From assembly GCF_018613755.1 (NCBI RefSeq), contig NZ_JAGGPP010000018.1:1-64000 (forward strand): a stretch of DNA of 64,000 nucleotides, written 5' to 3'. The stretch comes from Arthrobacter sp. ISL-72 (GTDB taxonomy: Bacteria; Actinomycetota; Actinomycetes; Actinomycetales; Micrococcaceae). Each line of letters starts with the position of its first letter. Within the stretch, counting starts at the first letter, position 1. Made by a program: the position numbers and the translations under genes. Below, in pieces: positions 26,030 through 34,289 of this stretch. The notes beneath the pieces are model-generated. The model had not been told where the DNA came from and ran no database searches. It saw only the letters and a program-made list of their open reading frames with translations.

Positions 26030-27157
26030 CTACTTGATGTCGGCCTCCGTGTAATAACCGGAATCGATCAGTTCCTTCTTGTAATTGTCGTTGGTGATGA
26101 TCACGGACTCGAGCAGGTAGGCCGGGACCACCTTGACCTTGTTGTTGTAGGTTTTCGTGTCGTTGGTTTCAGGCTCCTGGCCCTTCAGGACGGCGTCAAC
26201 CATTTTCACTGCCTGCTCACCCAGCTTGCGGGTGTCCTTGAAGATGGTGGAGTACTGCTCGCCGGCGATGATGGACTTCACGGAGCCCTTCTCGGCGTCC
26301 TGTCCGGTGACGACCGGCAGGCTTCCCTTGGCGTAGCCGCCGGTGCTGGTCAGGGCGGAGATGATGCCGATGGACAGGCCGTCGTAGGGGGAGAGCACGC
26401 CGTCAAGCTTGGTGCCGGAGCTGTATGCCGCGGTGAGGATGTCCTCCATGCGCTTCTGGGCAACCGGGGCCTGCCAGCGGAGGATGGCTGCCTGCTCGAA
26501 CTTGGTTTGGCCGCTGGGGACCTTCAGGGTTCCGGCGTCCAGGAACGGCTTGAGCGTGTCCATCGCACCGGTCCAGAAGAAGTTGGCGTTGTTGTCATCC
26601 GGGCTGCCTGCGAAGAGCTCAACGTTGAACGGGCCCTTGCCTTCCACCTTCTTGCCGCTGGCGTCGAGGAGGCCCAGGCCGGTCAGAAGCGACGTCGCCT
26701 GCTGGACGCCCACTGTGTAGTTGTCGAAGGTGGTGTAGTAATCGACGTTAGGAGTGCCGTTGATCAGGCGGTCGTATGCGATGACCTTGACGTTCTGCTC
26801 CTTCGCCTTGGCGAGGACGTCGGTCAGCGTGGTGCCGTCGATGGCGGCGATGATGAGGGCCTTGGCGCCCTTGGTCAGCATGTTTTCGATCTGCGACACC
26901 TGGGTGGGGATGTCGTCATTTGCGAACTGCAGGTCCGCCTTGTAGCCGAGCTTCGTGACTGAATCGGAGACGTTCTTGCCGTCCGCGATCCAGCGTTCGG
27001 ACGTCTGGGTGGGCATCGAAATGCCGACGAGCGCGCCCGCCGCATCGGCGCTGCCGGACGATGGACTCGCCGCTCCGCCCCGGCTTCCGCACCCCGTGGC
27101 CCCCACTGTGACTGCGAGGACGACGGCGACTGCGCCCAGGAGTTTCTTGATTCTCAC
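26030..27157 (-). CDS. chvE: Multiple-monosaccharide-binding lipoprotein (ChvE type)
   Basis: A 375-residue periplasmic-binding-protein family member (peripla_BP_4). The signal peptide [20 protein letters not shown] ends at a lipobox Cys near residue 22. The mature part begins [18 protein letters not shown] and contains [17 protein letters not shown], both characteristic of ChvE/xylose-type receptors. The GTG at 27157 is fixed by AAGGAG followed by ATATAC, a near-ideal ribosome binding site. It leads the chvE-mmsA-mmsB operon, which has a LacI-type palindrome and a CRP/GlxR-type site upstream. Confidence 0.94.
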   Translation of the reverse strand: MRIKKLLGAVAVVLAVTVGATGCGSRGGAASPSSGSADAAGALVGISMPTQTSERWIADGKNVSDSVTKLGYKADLQFANDDIPTQVSQIENMLTKGAKALIIAAIDGTTLTDVLAKAKEQNVKVIAYDRLINGTPNVDYYTTFDNYTVGVQQATSLLTGLGLLDASGKKVEGKGPFNVELFAGSPDDNNANFFWTGAMDTLKPFLDAGTLKVPSGQTKFEQAAILRWQAPVAQKRMEDILTAAYSSGTKLDGVLSPYDGLSIGIISALTSTGGYAKGSLPVVTGQDAEKGSVKSIIAGEQYSTIFKDTRKLGEQAVKMVDAVLKGQEPETNDTKTYNNKVKVVPAYLLESVIITNDNYKKELIDSGYYTEADIK

Positions 27158-27263
27158 GTATATCTCCTTCCGCGGACGACTCCGTCCGCGAATTGGTGCT
27201 AAGCCGGAAGGCATCTGCGCTTCCCGGCGGAGGCCAGCCGGTTGTGATATCCGGACGGGCGGT

Positions 27264-27291
27264 GAACTGCTGTATTTTTCGAACTGCTGTA
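27264..27291. repeat. Direct repeat GAACTGCTGTA before the chvE operon
   Basis: GAACTGCTGTA occurs at 27264-27274 and 27281-27291, 17 bases apart, between the palindrome and the start codon. It may be a second regulator site or part of the promoter. Confidence 0.55.
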
Positions 27292-27292
27292 A

Positions 27293-27306
27293 TGTTAGCG
27301 CTAACA
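27293..27306. promoter_or_regulatory. LacI-type operator palindrome of the chvE operon
   Basis: TGTTAGCGCTAACA is a perfect 14-base palindrome of the form used by LacI/GalR regulators of pentose and hexose operons. It lies about 135 bases before the chvE start; no lacI-type gene is adjacent, so the regulator would act from elsewhere. Confidence 0.75.
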
Positions 27307-27337
27307 ACATTGGAATGAGCATAACTGGCGCTGTTCT

Positions 27338-27353
27338 TGTGAGTCAAATCACA
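27338..27353. promoter_or_regulatory. CRP/GlxR-type cAMP-receptor binding site
   Basis: TGTGAGTCAAATCACA matches the TGTGA-N6-TCACA consensus exactly. It lies upstream of the LacI-type palindrome and fits global carbon control of the sugar operon. It also falls between this operon and the neighbouring minus-strand gene end, so it most likely serves chvE. Confidence 0.7.
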
Positions 27354-27390
27354 TTTATTCGCGCGGTCCACCTTACCGTCACAATGAGGC

Positions 27391-28431
27391 TCAGACTACG
27401 ACGACGAACTCTGTGTGAGCGTACCGGACGCCGTTGATCTGAAGTTCCAGGGCATGACTGCCCGGATGGTGCACCCGGGTGGTCATCTGGCGGAAGGAAT
27501 GGCGTTTGGACACCGTTCTGGTTTCGCCGGGGTTCAGGGTCAGGGCAGAGAGCTTGAAGACCTTTTCCGCTTGTGAGCCGTTCGCCTTCATGTAATGCAC
27601 GATGTAGTCCACTGCCAGCCGGGCAGGATCGGCGCCCGTGTTGGAAATCTCGAAAGTGAAGGAGAGGTCCGCCGGTGGCGACGACACCGTGCTCCGGTCC
27701 AGCTGCGGCGGCGTCACCGCCACCGACGCCGGCGTAAAGCCCTGCAGGGCCAAGGCGCCCGGGTGGGCTTTCTTGATCAGGGTCCGCAGTCCGTGGCGGA
27801 CCACCCATGGCGTATTGGCGTCCGGCCTGGCTGTCCAGGCTGTGGCCGCTGCCAGCACCGCGTCGGGGGAGTGGCGGGCCAGGTCGTTGAGGTGACTGGC
27901 CACCGAGCGGCGGACATACTCGTGCGGGTCCCGGTACAGGGCGTCGAGGATGGGGATCGTGGCCTCGGGCCGCCGGACGAGCTCAGGAACCCTGACGGCC
28001 CAAGGAAGATAGGGGCGGGTGCCTTCGCTGGCGAGGCGGCGCACATGCTCATCGGGGTGGGTGGTCCAGGTCAGTGCGACGGCGAGCGCGCGGTCCAGGT
28101 CGGCGGCCAACAGGCGCCGGATGGCGAACTCGCCGGTCAGCCGTGGAGTCAGTTCGGCGAGCAACTGGAGGCAGTCTTCGAAATCGGCCTGTTCGAAGGA
28201 GCCGAGGGCCAGCGTCACTGCTGTTTCGGTAACCGGCCAGAGAGTCCATCCGGTGAACTCCTGGTCCAGGAGGGCGCGGCGGAAGATGCGCGCCGCCGCC
28301 GGGTAATCCGCCGCCGGAATGCCCGCGGCGGCGAGATCCGCGAGCATTCCCCGGCTCACGTGGTCGGTGCGTTCGCGAAGGCTGAGGTCCGCGAGCGAAG
28401 CCCCCGCCTCCGCGAGGCGGGACCAGGCCAT
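27391..28431 (-). CDS. HEAT-repeat, DNA-alkylation-repair-like protein; N-terminus possibly in another frame
   Basis: A 346-residue protein rich in helical repeats (TTHPDEHVRRLASEGTRPYLPW, YRDPHEYVRRSVASHLNDLARHSPDAVL), the pattern of AlkD-like DNA alkylation repair proteins, followed by an Ig-like C-terminal region (SFTFEISNTGADPARLAVDYIV) near 255-346. The ATG at 28431 opens directly into MAWSRLAEAG without the usual start of the family. A credible start, MNELIDQAAVGRLIRVLED, lies upstream at 28499 in a frame offset by one base, the shift falling at a run of five C at about 28433-28437. Either a real frameshift or a base-calling error would split the gene here. Repair activity is inferred from the fold only. 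Confidence 0.72.
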   Translation of the reverse strand: MAWSRLAEAGASLADLSLRERTDHVSRGMLADLAAAGIPAADYPAAARIFRRALLDQEFTGWTLWPVTETAVTLALGSFEQADFEDCLQLLAELTPRLTGEFAIRRLLAADLDRALAVALTWTTHPDEHVRRLASEGTRPYLPWAVRVPELVRRPEATIPILDALYRDPHEYVRRSVASHLNDLARHSPDAVLAAATAWTARPDANTPWVVRHGLRTLIKKAHPGALALQGFTPASVAVTPPQLDRSTVSSPPADLSFTFEISNTGADPARLAVDYIVHYMKANGSQAEKVFKLSALTLNPGETRTVSKRHSFRQMTTRVHHPGSHALELQINGVRYAHTEFVVVV

Positions 28432-28617
28432 GCGGGGGCGGCGTCCTCCAGCACGCGGATCAGCCTGCCCACGGCGGCTTGGTCTATCAGTTCGTTCATG
28501 GCGCCCATGCTGTCAGGCTACCGTCGCAGCCGGTTCCGGGGGAGGATGTTCCGGCCATGCGGCGCCGGCGGCCGCGGGTTGCCGTTCCTCCGGCGCCAAA
28601 ACCGCGGAACCGGGATA

Positions 28618-29448
28618 ATGTCAGCGGATATAAATCTTTCAGGACTGCAGAGGCGGAAGCGGCAAATGGTTGAGGATCGCCCACGGAAATCGCCCCGCTG
28701 GTGGCGGGTCTTCCACGAGAAATTCGTGGTTGAAGAGCGGTACATGAGTGCTGCCTCCAGGAAGAACCTCTACCGGATCGCCATGATCCTGATGGTCCTG
28801 GGCGCCGGCCTGTTCCTGCTGACCTTGACGGATGTCCTGGGGCGGGACGGACTGACCGGCCTGGACGAACCCGCCCGGTCCTGGCTGGTCAGTCAGCGGT
28901 CGGAGCCCCTCACCGGCGTCATGATCTTCCTGGCGATCGTTTTCGGTCCGGTGGCGCTGCCGATCATCATCCTGGTGGTCACCGTGGCCTGGGGCATCGC
29001 CGCCAAGCATGCTTGGCGCCCCCTGGTGCTGGCCGGGGCCATGCTCACCGGAGTTGCGCTGGCCCAGATCATCGGCCGGTCGGTGGGACGCCAGCGACCG
29101 CCGCTGGACCTCATGCTGTTCGGTCCGGACGTCACGTTCTCCTTTCCTTCCGGGCACGTGCTCGGTGCCTGCGATTTTCTGCTGGTCACAGCGTTTCTTA
29201 TCTTCTCGCGGCGCCAAAGCACCTGGCCGGCGGTGGCAGGCTTTGCCGCGGCCGTCGTCGGGATTTTCCTTGCATCGATCAGCCGGCTCTACCTGGGTTA
29301 CCACTGGGTGAGTGACGCGCTGGCTTCGCTGTTTATTTCCTTCGTGGTCCTGGGTGCGGTCATCGCAGTGGATACCTGGCGCACGGCCCGCATCCCCGGT
29401 GAGCAGATCACCGGTGAACTGTCCAAGGCCGATACGGTGGAAAGCTAG
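28618..29448 (+). CDS. PAP2-family membrane phosphatase
   Basis: A 276-residue integral membrane phosphatase with about six helices. The three active-site motifs are present: GRSVGRQRPP (K/R-x6-RP), SFPSGH near 180, and SRLYLGYHWVSD near 220 with the nucleophilic His. Substrates are likely a lipid phosphate such as phosphatidate or undecaprenyl pyrophosphate. Start choice is uncertain: an ATG at 28618 gives MSADINL and one at 28666 gives MVEDRPRK; the second follows GGAAGCGG and a TATAAA box at 28629. It is divergent to the alkylation-repair-like gene. Confidence 0.88.
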   Translation: MSADINLSGLQRRKRQMVEDRPRKSPRWWRVFHEKFVVEERYMSAASRKNLYRIAMILMVLGAGLFLLTLTDVLGRDGLTGLDEPARSWLVSQRSEPLTGVMIFLAIVFGPVALPIIILVVTVAWGIAAKHAWRPLVLAGAMLTGVALAQIIGRSVGRQRPPLDLMLFGPDVTFSFPSGHVLGACDFLLVTAFLIFSRRQSTWPAVAGFAAAVVGIFLASISRLYLGYHWVSDALASLFISFVVLGAVIAVDTWRTARIPGEQITGELSKADTVES

Positions 29449-29454
29449 CAAAAA

Positions 29455-29760
29455 ATGGCCAGCGAGGAGGACGTCCGCCGCCTGTGCACCGCACTGCCGG
29501 GCGTCACCGAGCGGCCCAGCTGGAACCGGCCCGCGTGGTTTGCCCGGACGCTTATGGCCAGGATCTGGGAGGACGGCATCCTCACCGTCAAGACCCGGGA
29601 GCGGGAAGCGCTCGCCGGAACTTACCCGAAGACGTATTTCTGGACTCCGCATCACGAACGCTCACCACAGCTCGTCCTGGTCCGGCTGGACCGGATCGAC
29701 GCCGGGGAGCTGGCGGAACTACTCGAGGAGTCCTACCTGATCGCCGGCGGCCGGCGGTAG
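29455..29760 (+). CDS. MmcQ/YjbR family protein
   Basis: A 101-residue protein of the MmcQ/YjbR-like fold: EEDVRRLCTALPGVTERPSWNRPAWF at the start and LDRIDAGELAELLEESYLIAGG at the end are diagnostic. The family is DNA-binding-like by structure but its role is unproven. It begins seven bases after the phosphatase gene, so the two are probably co-transcribed. Confidence 0.82.
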   Translation: MASEEDVRRLCTALPGVTERPSWNRPAWFARTLMARIWEDGILTVKTREREALAGTYPKTYFWTPHHERSPQLVLVRLDRIDAGELAELLEESYLIAGGRR

Positions 29761-29781
29761 CAAACAGCCCGCGTTCCCGGC

Positions 29782-30126
29782 TCAAGTCCCCGAGCCGGAT
29801 CCCGGGCTGGTTCCCGTGTTGGTGCCCGGGCTGGTGCCGGAGCGCCGGCGGGCCTGCTGCAGCTGCAAGCGAAGCTTGGCGTTGGCAGCCTCAAGCTCCA
29901 GCACCTTCGCCACTCCGGCGAGGTTGAGGCCTTCGTCCAGCAGTTCGGCGATCCGTTTGAGTACGGCCAGGTCCGAGTCGCTGTATTGCCGGGTGCCGCC
30001 GGAAGTGCGCTCCGGCGTCAGCAGGCCCTTCCGTTCGTAGAGCCTGATGTTCTGTTGTCCGGTCCCTACAAGATGCGCCACCACGGAGATCGCGTAGACA
30101 CCTGCCTCCCCATCATGCGCTGCCAT
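29782..30126 (-). CDS. MerR-family heat-shock regulator (HspR-like)
   Basis: A 114-residue MerR-type regulator. The N-terminal part reads AISVVAHLVGTGQQNIRLYERKGLLTPERTSGGTRQYSDSD, close to HspR of actinobacteria, followed by a helix (LNLAGVAKVLELEAANAKL) for dimerisation and a low-complexity Gly/Ser/Thr tail after residue 92. It is divergent to the small heat-shock gene, which fits an HspR role as repressor of chaperone genes. The classical HAIR operator (CTTGAGT-N7-ACTCAAG) was not found in the intergenic region, so the operator must differ if this assignment is right. Confidence 0.8.
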   Translation of the reverse strand: MAAHDGEAGVYAISVVAHLVGTGQQNIRLYERKGLLTPERTSGGTRQYSDSDLAVLKRIAELLDEGLNLAGVAKVLELEAANAKLRLQLQQARRRSGTSPGTNTGTSPGSGSGT

Positions 30127-30262
30127 GATCCTCCAAAATTTTCCTCATTTTGCCCTTGCCACAGTTTCTCACCGGTGCTATAAAAAATCTATATCCGCCA
30201 CCACAGATATTGGGGGCGGGTAGACCGATGGAACTGCAACAACCACGCTGAAGGAGTGGGAA

Positions 30263-30691
30263 ATGATGTTGATGCGTACGGACCCGTTCCGTGAGCTGGA
30301 CAGGCTGACCCAGCAGGTGTTCGGGACGCAGGCAAGGCCGGCTGCAATGCCGATGGATGCCTGGCAGGAGGACGGCACCTTCGTCGTCTCGTTTGACCTG
30401 CCGGGTGTGGACATCGACTCCGTCGACCTCAATGTCGAACGCAATGTCCTGACCGTTCGGGCGGAACGGCGGGATCAAACGCAGCCCAACGTGGAGCTCG
30501 TAATTTCGGAACGTCCCCGCGGTGTCTTCAGCCGCCAGCTCATCCTCGGCGACACGCTGGACACGGAGAACGTGAAGGCAACCTATGACGCCGGCGTCCT
30601 GACGCTGCGCATCCCCGTGGCCGAGACTGCGAAGCCCCGCAAGATCGAGATCGAAGGCAAGAAGGACAAGATGCACGAGATCAGCACCTAG
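30263..30691 (+). CDS. Hsp20 small heat-shock protein
   Basis: A 142-residue alpha-crystallin-domain chaperone. The domain spans about residues 35-128 with [26 protein letters not shown] and the beta-strand motif [10 protein letters not shown] (A-x-x-x-n-GVL) near the end; a short charged tail [16 protein letters not shown] follows. It holds unfolded proteins in an ATP-independent way. GGAG lies eight bases before the ATG. It is divergent to the HspR-like gene and followed by a hairpin and the DnaJ-like gene. Confidence 0.92.
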   Translation: MMLMRTDPFRELDRLTQQVFGTQARPAAMPMDAWQEDGTFVVSFDLPGVDIDSVDLNVERNVLTVRAERRDQTQPNVELVISERPRGVFSRQLILGDTLDTENVKATYDAGVLTLRIPVAETAKPRKIEIEGKKDKMHEIST

Positions 30692-30705
30692 TCCGAACCG
30701 GACAT

Positions 30706-30739
30706 GGGGCGGCCGCCGATAACGACCGGTGGCCGCCCC
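30706..30739 (+). terminator. Hairpin after the hsp20 gene
   Basis: GGGGCGGCC pairs with GGCCGCCCC around a 16-base interior that itself can pair by CCG/CGG. No T-run follows, so it may attenuate rather than fully stop transcription toward the DnaJ-like gene. Confidence 0.45.
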
Positions 30740-30769
30740 CGTCCGCCGTAGAGGAGTAGGAGAGCGGCC

Positions 30770-31159
30770 ATGAGCAATCACCCGCCTGACTACTACGCCA
30801 TCCTGAAGGTGGGCAGGACAGCAACGGGGCAGGAAATCGCCCGTGCATACCGCGCCCTCATGCGCGTCCACCATCCCGACGTCGAGCGCGGTACGTCCGA
30901 GGAAGGAACCAGCCGCCTGCTGGGAATCATGGAGGCGTTCGCCGTCCTTCGTGATCCCAAGACCCGCGCGGAGTACGACCGCACGCTGCGGCCGGTCCAA
31001 CCTGCCCCGAGCGCGCCGCGCCAGGCGACGGCCCGCCAGGTGCCGGTACGCCAGGTTCCGGTACGCCATGTGCAGCCGAAGCAACCGCCGCTGCTGCGGG
31101 TGACCCCGGTGCGTTGGGAACGCGGCCCCGGCCGGGGATCGAATGACAAACAAAGCTAA
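30770..31159 (+). CDS. J-domain protein (DnaJ-like, truncated form)
   Basis: A 129-residue protein with an N-terminal J domain of about 65 residues (DYYAILKVGRTATGQEIARAYR, the HPD tripeptide in HHPDVE, and AFAVLRDPKTRAEYDRTL), which stimulates Hsp70. The C-terminal half is a basic, Pro/Gln/Val-rich tail with RQVPVRQVPVR repeats and no zinc or client-binding domain, so it is not a full DnaJ. It belongs to the stress cluster with hsp20. Its exact Hsp70 partner is unknown. Confidence 0.88.
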   Translation: MSNHPPDYYAILKVGRTATGQEIARAYRALMRVHHPDVERGTSEEGTSRLLGIMEAFAVLRDPKTRAEYDRTLRPVQPAPSAPRQATARQVPVRQVPVRHVQPKQPPLLRVTPVRWERGPGRGSNDKQS

Positions 31160-31173
31160 CCGAAGGAGTATCC

Positions 31174-31563
31174 ATGAGTGCGTGGCGCCGTTACGATTCC
31201 CACCTTATTCCGGCGTTTCATGAACGTTTTGAACAACGGTGGGGAGTGGGCACAGCCCCGTTCCTGGATCCGGAAGCCCATGAGGAGCCGCTCCCGCGGG
31301 CCCAGTGGATCAATCCCGAAACAGGCGCTGCGCTTGCGGTCGTTCCCATCTGGTCGGTGGACGACACCCAGCACCGGTCCTTTGGAGTCTTTTACCTGCC
31401 GCCGGCCGGTGACATTTGGGTGCTGCGCCCGGGCTTCACCGGATATCTGGAACCGACGGCGGACGACACGGAGCACCTGGTCATGCTCCGCAACGACGCC
31501 TTCAAAAAGGCACTGGCCCACGCCAAGGAATTCCTCTACGGTTCCGAGGCCCCCGTGCACTAA
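31174..31563 (+). CDS. Uncharacterised soluble protein in the heat-shock cluster
   Basis: A 129-residue protein starting MSAWRRYDSHLIPAFHERFEQRWG, with aromatic, beta-rich central segments (AVVPIWSVDDTQHRSFGVFYLP, VLRPGFTGYLEP). No family is recognised, and there is no signal peptide or membrane segment. It begins 14 bases after the J-domain gene and is probably co-transcribed with it. AAGGAG precedes the ATG. Confidence 0.6.
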   Translation: MSAWRRYDSHLIPAFHERFEQRWGVGTAPFLDPEAHEEPLPRAQWINPETGAALAVVPIWSVDDTQHRSFGVFYLPPAGDIWVLRPGFTGYLEPTADDTEHLVMLRNDAFKKALAHAKEFLYGSEAPVH

Positions 31564-31604
31564 GATCAATCTACTACCCGGTAACTACATAGGGGATCGA
31601 GCCG

Positions 31605-33134
31605 ATGACCTTCTCCGCCAAAGACCTGGCTGCCAAGATCCCGCCAGCCTTCACCCTGGGCATCGCCACAGCGGCATTCCAGATTGAGGGCGCCCTCGAT
31701 GAGGACGGCCGGGGGCCGTCAGGCTGGGATGTTTTCGCCGCGAAGCCCGGTGCCATTGTTGATGACCACAGCCCGGCCATCGCCTGCGACCACTATCACC
31801 GCATGCCCGAGGATGTTGCCCTGATGAAGCACCTGGGCATCGATTCCTACCGCTTCTCGCTGTCGTGGTCCCGCATCCAGCCGGGCGGCAGCGGGCCCGT
31901 GAACAGCGCCGGGCTGGATTTTTACGACCGGCTGCTGGACCAGCTGCTGGCCAGCGGAATCTCACCCATGGTGACCCTCTACCACTGGGACACTCCGTTG
32001 CCGCTTGACGAGGCCGGCGGCTGGATGAACCGCGACACCGCGTACCGCCTTGGCGAGTTCGCAGCGATTGCCGCTGCAGCCTATGGTGACCGGGTGGCCC
32101 GCTGGTGCACCGTCAACGAACCCGCAACCGTCACCACCAACGGCTACGCCCTGGGCCTCCACGCCCCTGGCGAAGCGCTGCTCCTCAAGGCACTGCCCAC
32201 GGTCCACCATCAGCTTCTGGGCCACGGGCTTGCGCTCCAGGCTCTGCGCGCGGCAAACGTTCCCGGTGAGATCGGTATGACCAACGTGTACTCGCCCATG
32301 CTGCCGGCGTCGATCAACCCGCTGGACAAGCTGAGTTCGGGCCTGATGGATGTGGCCCAAAACCGGCTGTTCGCAGACCCTGTCCTCCTGGGCAAATACC
32401 CGGACGCGATCCGGGCGGCCACGTTCTTCACCTCGTTCAGTCCCTCGGACGAGGACATGCGCCTAATCTCCCAGCCGCTGGACTACTACGGTCTGAATTA
32501 CTACATGCCGACATGTGTCGCGGCCGGCCCCGGCGAGGGATCGGTTCCGCCCGGCATGGCGGAGGCCATGGGAGACGACCTCAGCGGGACGACGCCCGGG
32601 GCCCCGTTCCACATCACCTCGTTTCCGGACGCCGAAATAACCGCCTACGGCTGGCCCATCAAGCCTGAATACATGGCGGTTGCCCTCGGCGAAATGGCCG
32701 AGCGGTACCCGGACCTGCCTCCGGTGTTCATCACCGAGGGCGGGGCCAGCTTTGAAGATGTGATTATCACCGACCACGCATCCGGGCAGATCATGATCCC
32801 CGACGAACGGCGGATCCGTTATCTGGCACAGCACATCGCCACCGCGCTGGAAGCCACGGCGCCGGGCGGGCCCGCGGAATCGATTGACCTGAAGGGCTAC
32901 TACGTGTGGTCGCTGCTGGACAACTTCGAATGGTCAGCGGGATACAAGCAGCCCTTCGGCCTCCTCCACGTCGACCCCGGCACGCAGGAGAGGACACCCA
33001 AGGCCTCCTACTACTGGCTTCAGGAGATGCTTGCTGCCCGCAAGGACGCCGCCGCGGCAGCCGTCGGCGCCGTCATCTCCACTGGGCTGGAACCTGAGGC
33101 GGAACCTGAGGCCGAACCTGCGGCCGAGGCCTAG
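31605..33134 (+). CDS. GH1 beta-glucosidase
   Basis: A 509-residue family 1 glycosidase. The acid/base Glu172 lies in WCTVNEPATV, and the nucleophile Glu378 in the motif FITEGGA (most relatives have ITENG, so this Asn is Gly). The substrate-binding segment YYVWSLLDNFEWSAGY is intact. It lacks a signal peptide, so it acts inside the cell on imported glucosides. The last 20 residues repeat EPEAEPEAEP and are low complexity. It follows the heat-shock cluster and is convergent with the APP1 gene. Specificity (cellobiose, aryl glucosides) is not readable. Confidence 0.93.
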   Translation: MTFSAKDLAAKIPPAFTLGIATAAFQIEGALDEDGRGPSGWDVFAAKPGAIVDDHSPAIACDHYHRMPEDVALMKHLGIDSYRFSLSWSRIQPGGSGPVNSAGLDFYDRLLDQLLASGISPMVTLYHWDTPLPLDEAGGWMNRDTAYRLGEFAAIAAAAYGDRVARWCTVNEPATVTTNGYALGLHAPGEALLLKALPTVHHQLLGHGLALQALRAANVPGEIGMTNVYSPMLPASINPLDKLSSGLMDVAQNRLFADPVLLGKYPDAIRAATFFTSFSPSDEDMRLISQPLDYYGLNYYMPTCVAAGPGEGSVPPGMAEAMGDDLSGTTPGAPFHITSFPDAEITAYGWPIKPEYMAVALGEMAERYPDLPPVFITEGGASFEDVIITDHASGQIMIPDERRIRYLAQHIATALEATAPGGPAESIDLKGYYVWSLLDNFEWSAGYKQPFGLLHVDPGTQERTPKASYYWLQEMLAARKDAAAAAVGAVISTGLEPEAEPEAEPAAEA

Positions 33135-33175
33135 GTTAGCCCGCGCCGCGGTGGCTTCGGCTTATTTGCCGGGGC

Positions 33176-34234
33176 TCAGACGATTTTCAGGTCGGCCAGG
33201 CCTTTGGTGATTCCCGCGCCGTCGGGGGAGTAGATCCACGGGACGGATGAGGCGCTGTGGTCGCCCGTTTCCGAGTGCCCGCCGGCCAGCACCGATTCGC
33301 TAACCGAGAGCTGGCGGATGGCTATGGCTGCGACGCGGTCGCCGTGGTCCCTGGCGAACCTGGAATAGATCTGTTCGTCGTGTTGGCCGTTGTCCCCGAT
33401 CAGGAGCCACTTCACGTCCGGGAATTCCCGGGCCAGCCGGTCCAGGTTGCCGTTCTTATGTTCCTGGCCGCTACGGAACCAGCGGTCCTGCGTCAGCCCC
33501 CAGTCGGTCAGGAGCAGCGGGCCCGCGGGATACATGTTGCGGCTGAGGAACCTGGCCAACGTGGGGGCCGCATTCCACGGCCCGGTCGACAGGTACATCA
33601 CGGGCGCGTCCGGGTGCTCAACCACCAGCCGGTCCATCAGCACAGGCATGCCCGGCGTGGCCATCCGTGCACGCTCACTGAGCACAAACGTGTTCCAGAG
33701 GGCCAGGAAAGGCCGCGGGAGGGCGGTGACCATCACGGTGTCGTCGATGTCGGACACGATGCCGAATTTGGTGTCCGGGCCGATCACCAGGATGCTGGCC
33801 TGCACAGCCTCGGTGCCTTGGGCGCGCAGGGTTGCCGTGTTCCACCCCGGCGGAAGCGCAACATCCACCACAGTGTCCACCAGCCCGCCCCGGTCCGCCT
33901 TGACGCGGGTGGTCACGCCGCCGATTTCGATGTCCACCTCGGTGAACTGCAAGGGCACGCTGGTGAAGGCCCGCCAGCCGCGGACGTTCTGGTTGCCGTT
34001 CTTCGCGGCGTGCTCGGCCCGGCTGCCCGGTTTGGGCTTGGTGGTCAGCACCACGCGGCCAAGGACCCGTACCCACGAAGTGGAGCCGTACCCCTGGTAA
34101 GCAACCGTCTGCGGAGAAAAGTTCCAGCGCCTGGCCAGCTGGATGCGGATGTTGTTGGTCGTATCCGAGACCTTGTGTGCCACCCGAAGCGCGTGGGTTC
34201 CGGGCAACTGTGATTCCTGCGACGCCAGTTCCAT
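33176..34234 (-). CDS. APP1 phosphatidate phosphatase-domain protein
   Basis: A protein of about 352 residues with a C-terminal APP1 catalytic domain (Pfam DUF2183-type). HAD-like motifs are present: FGIVSDIDDTVMVTAL (DxDxT) near 168, YLSTGPWNAAPTL, and LLIGDNGQHDEQIY near 275. The family dephosphorylates phosphatidic acid. The N-terminal third has no recognised domain. The ATG at 34234 is the minimal start; another in-frame ATG at 34285, after GGGGGACGG, would add 17 residues and couple the gene to the upstream DUF72 gene. Confidence 0.82.
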   Translation of the reverse strand: MELASQESQLPGTHALRVAHKVSDTTNNIRIQLARRWNFSPQTVAYQGYGSTSWVRVLGRVVLTTKPKPGSRAEHAAKNGNQNVRGWRAFTSVPLQFTEVDIEIGGVTTRVKADRGGLVDTVVDVALPPGWNTATLRAQGTEAVQASILVIGPDTKFGIVSDIDDTVMVTALPRPFLALWNTFVLSERARMATPGMPVLMDRLVVEHPDAPVMYLSTGPWNAAPTLARFLSRNMYPAGPLLLTDWGLTQDRWFRSGQEHKNGNLDRLAREFPDVKWLLIGDNGQHDEQIYSRFARDHGDRVAAIAIRQLSVSESVLAGGHSETGDHSASSVPWIYSPDGAGITKGLADLKIV

Positions 34235-34289
34235 GCCTCCACTTTGCCATAACCGCGCTTCCCGAAGACGGCGACGGGGAAACATTCCG

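Noticed and set aside
30127..30262. HAIR operator for the HspR-like regulator
   Set aside because: The expected CTTGAGT-N7-ACTCAAG sequence was looked for and not found in the intergenic stretch.
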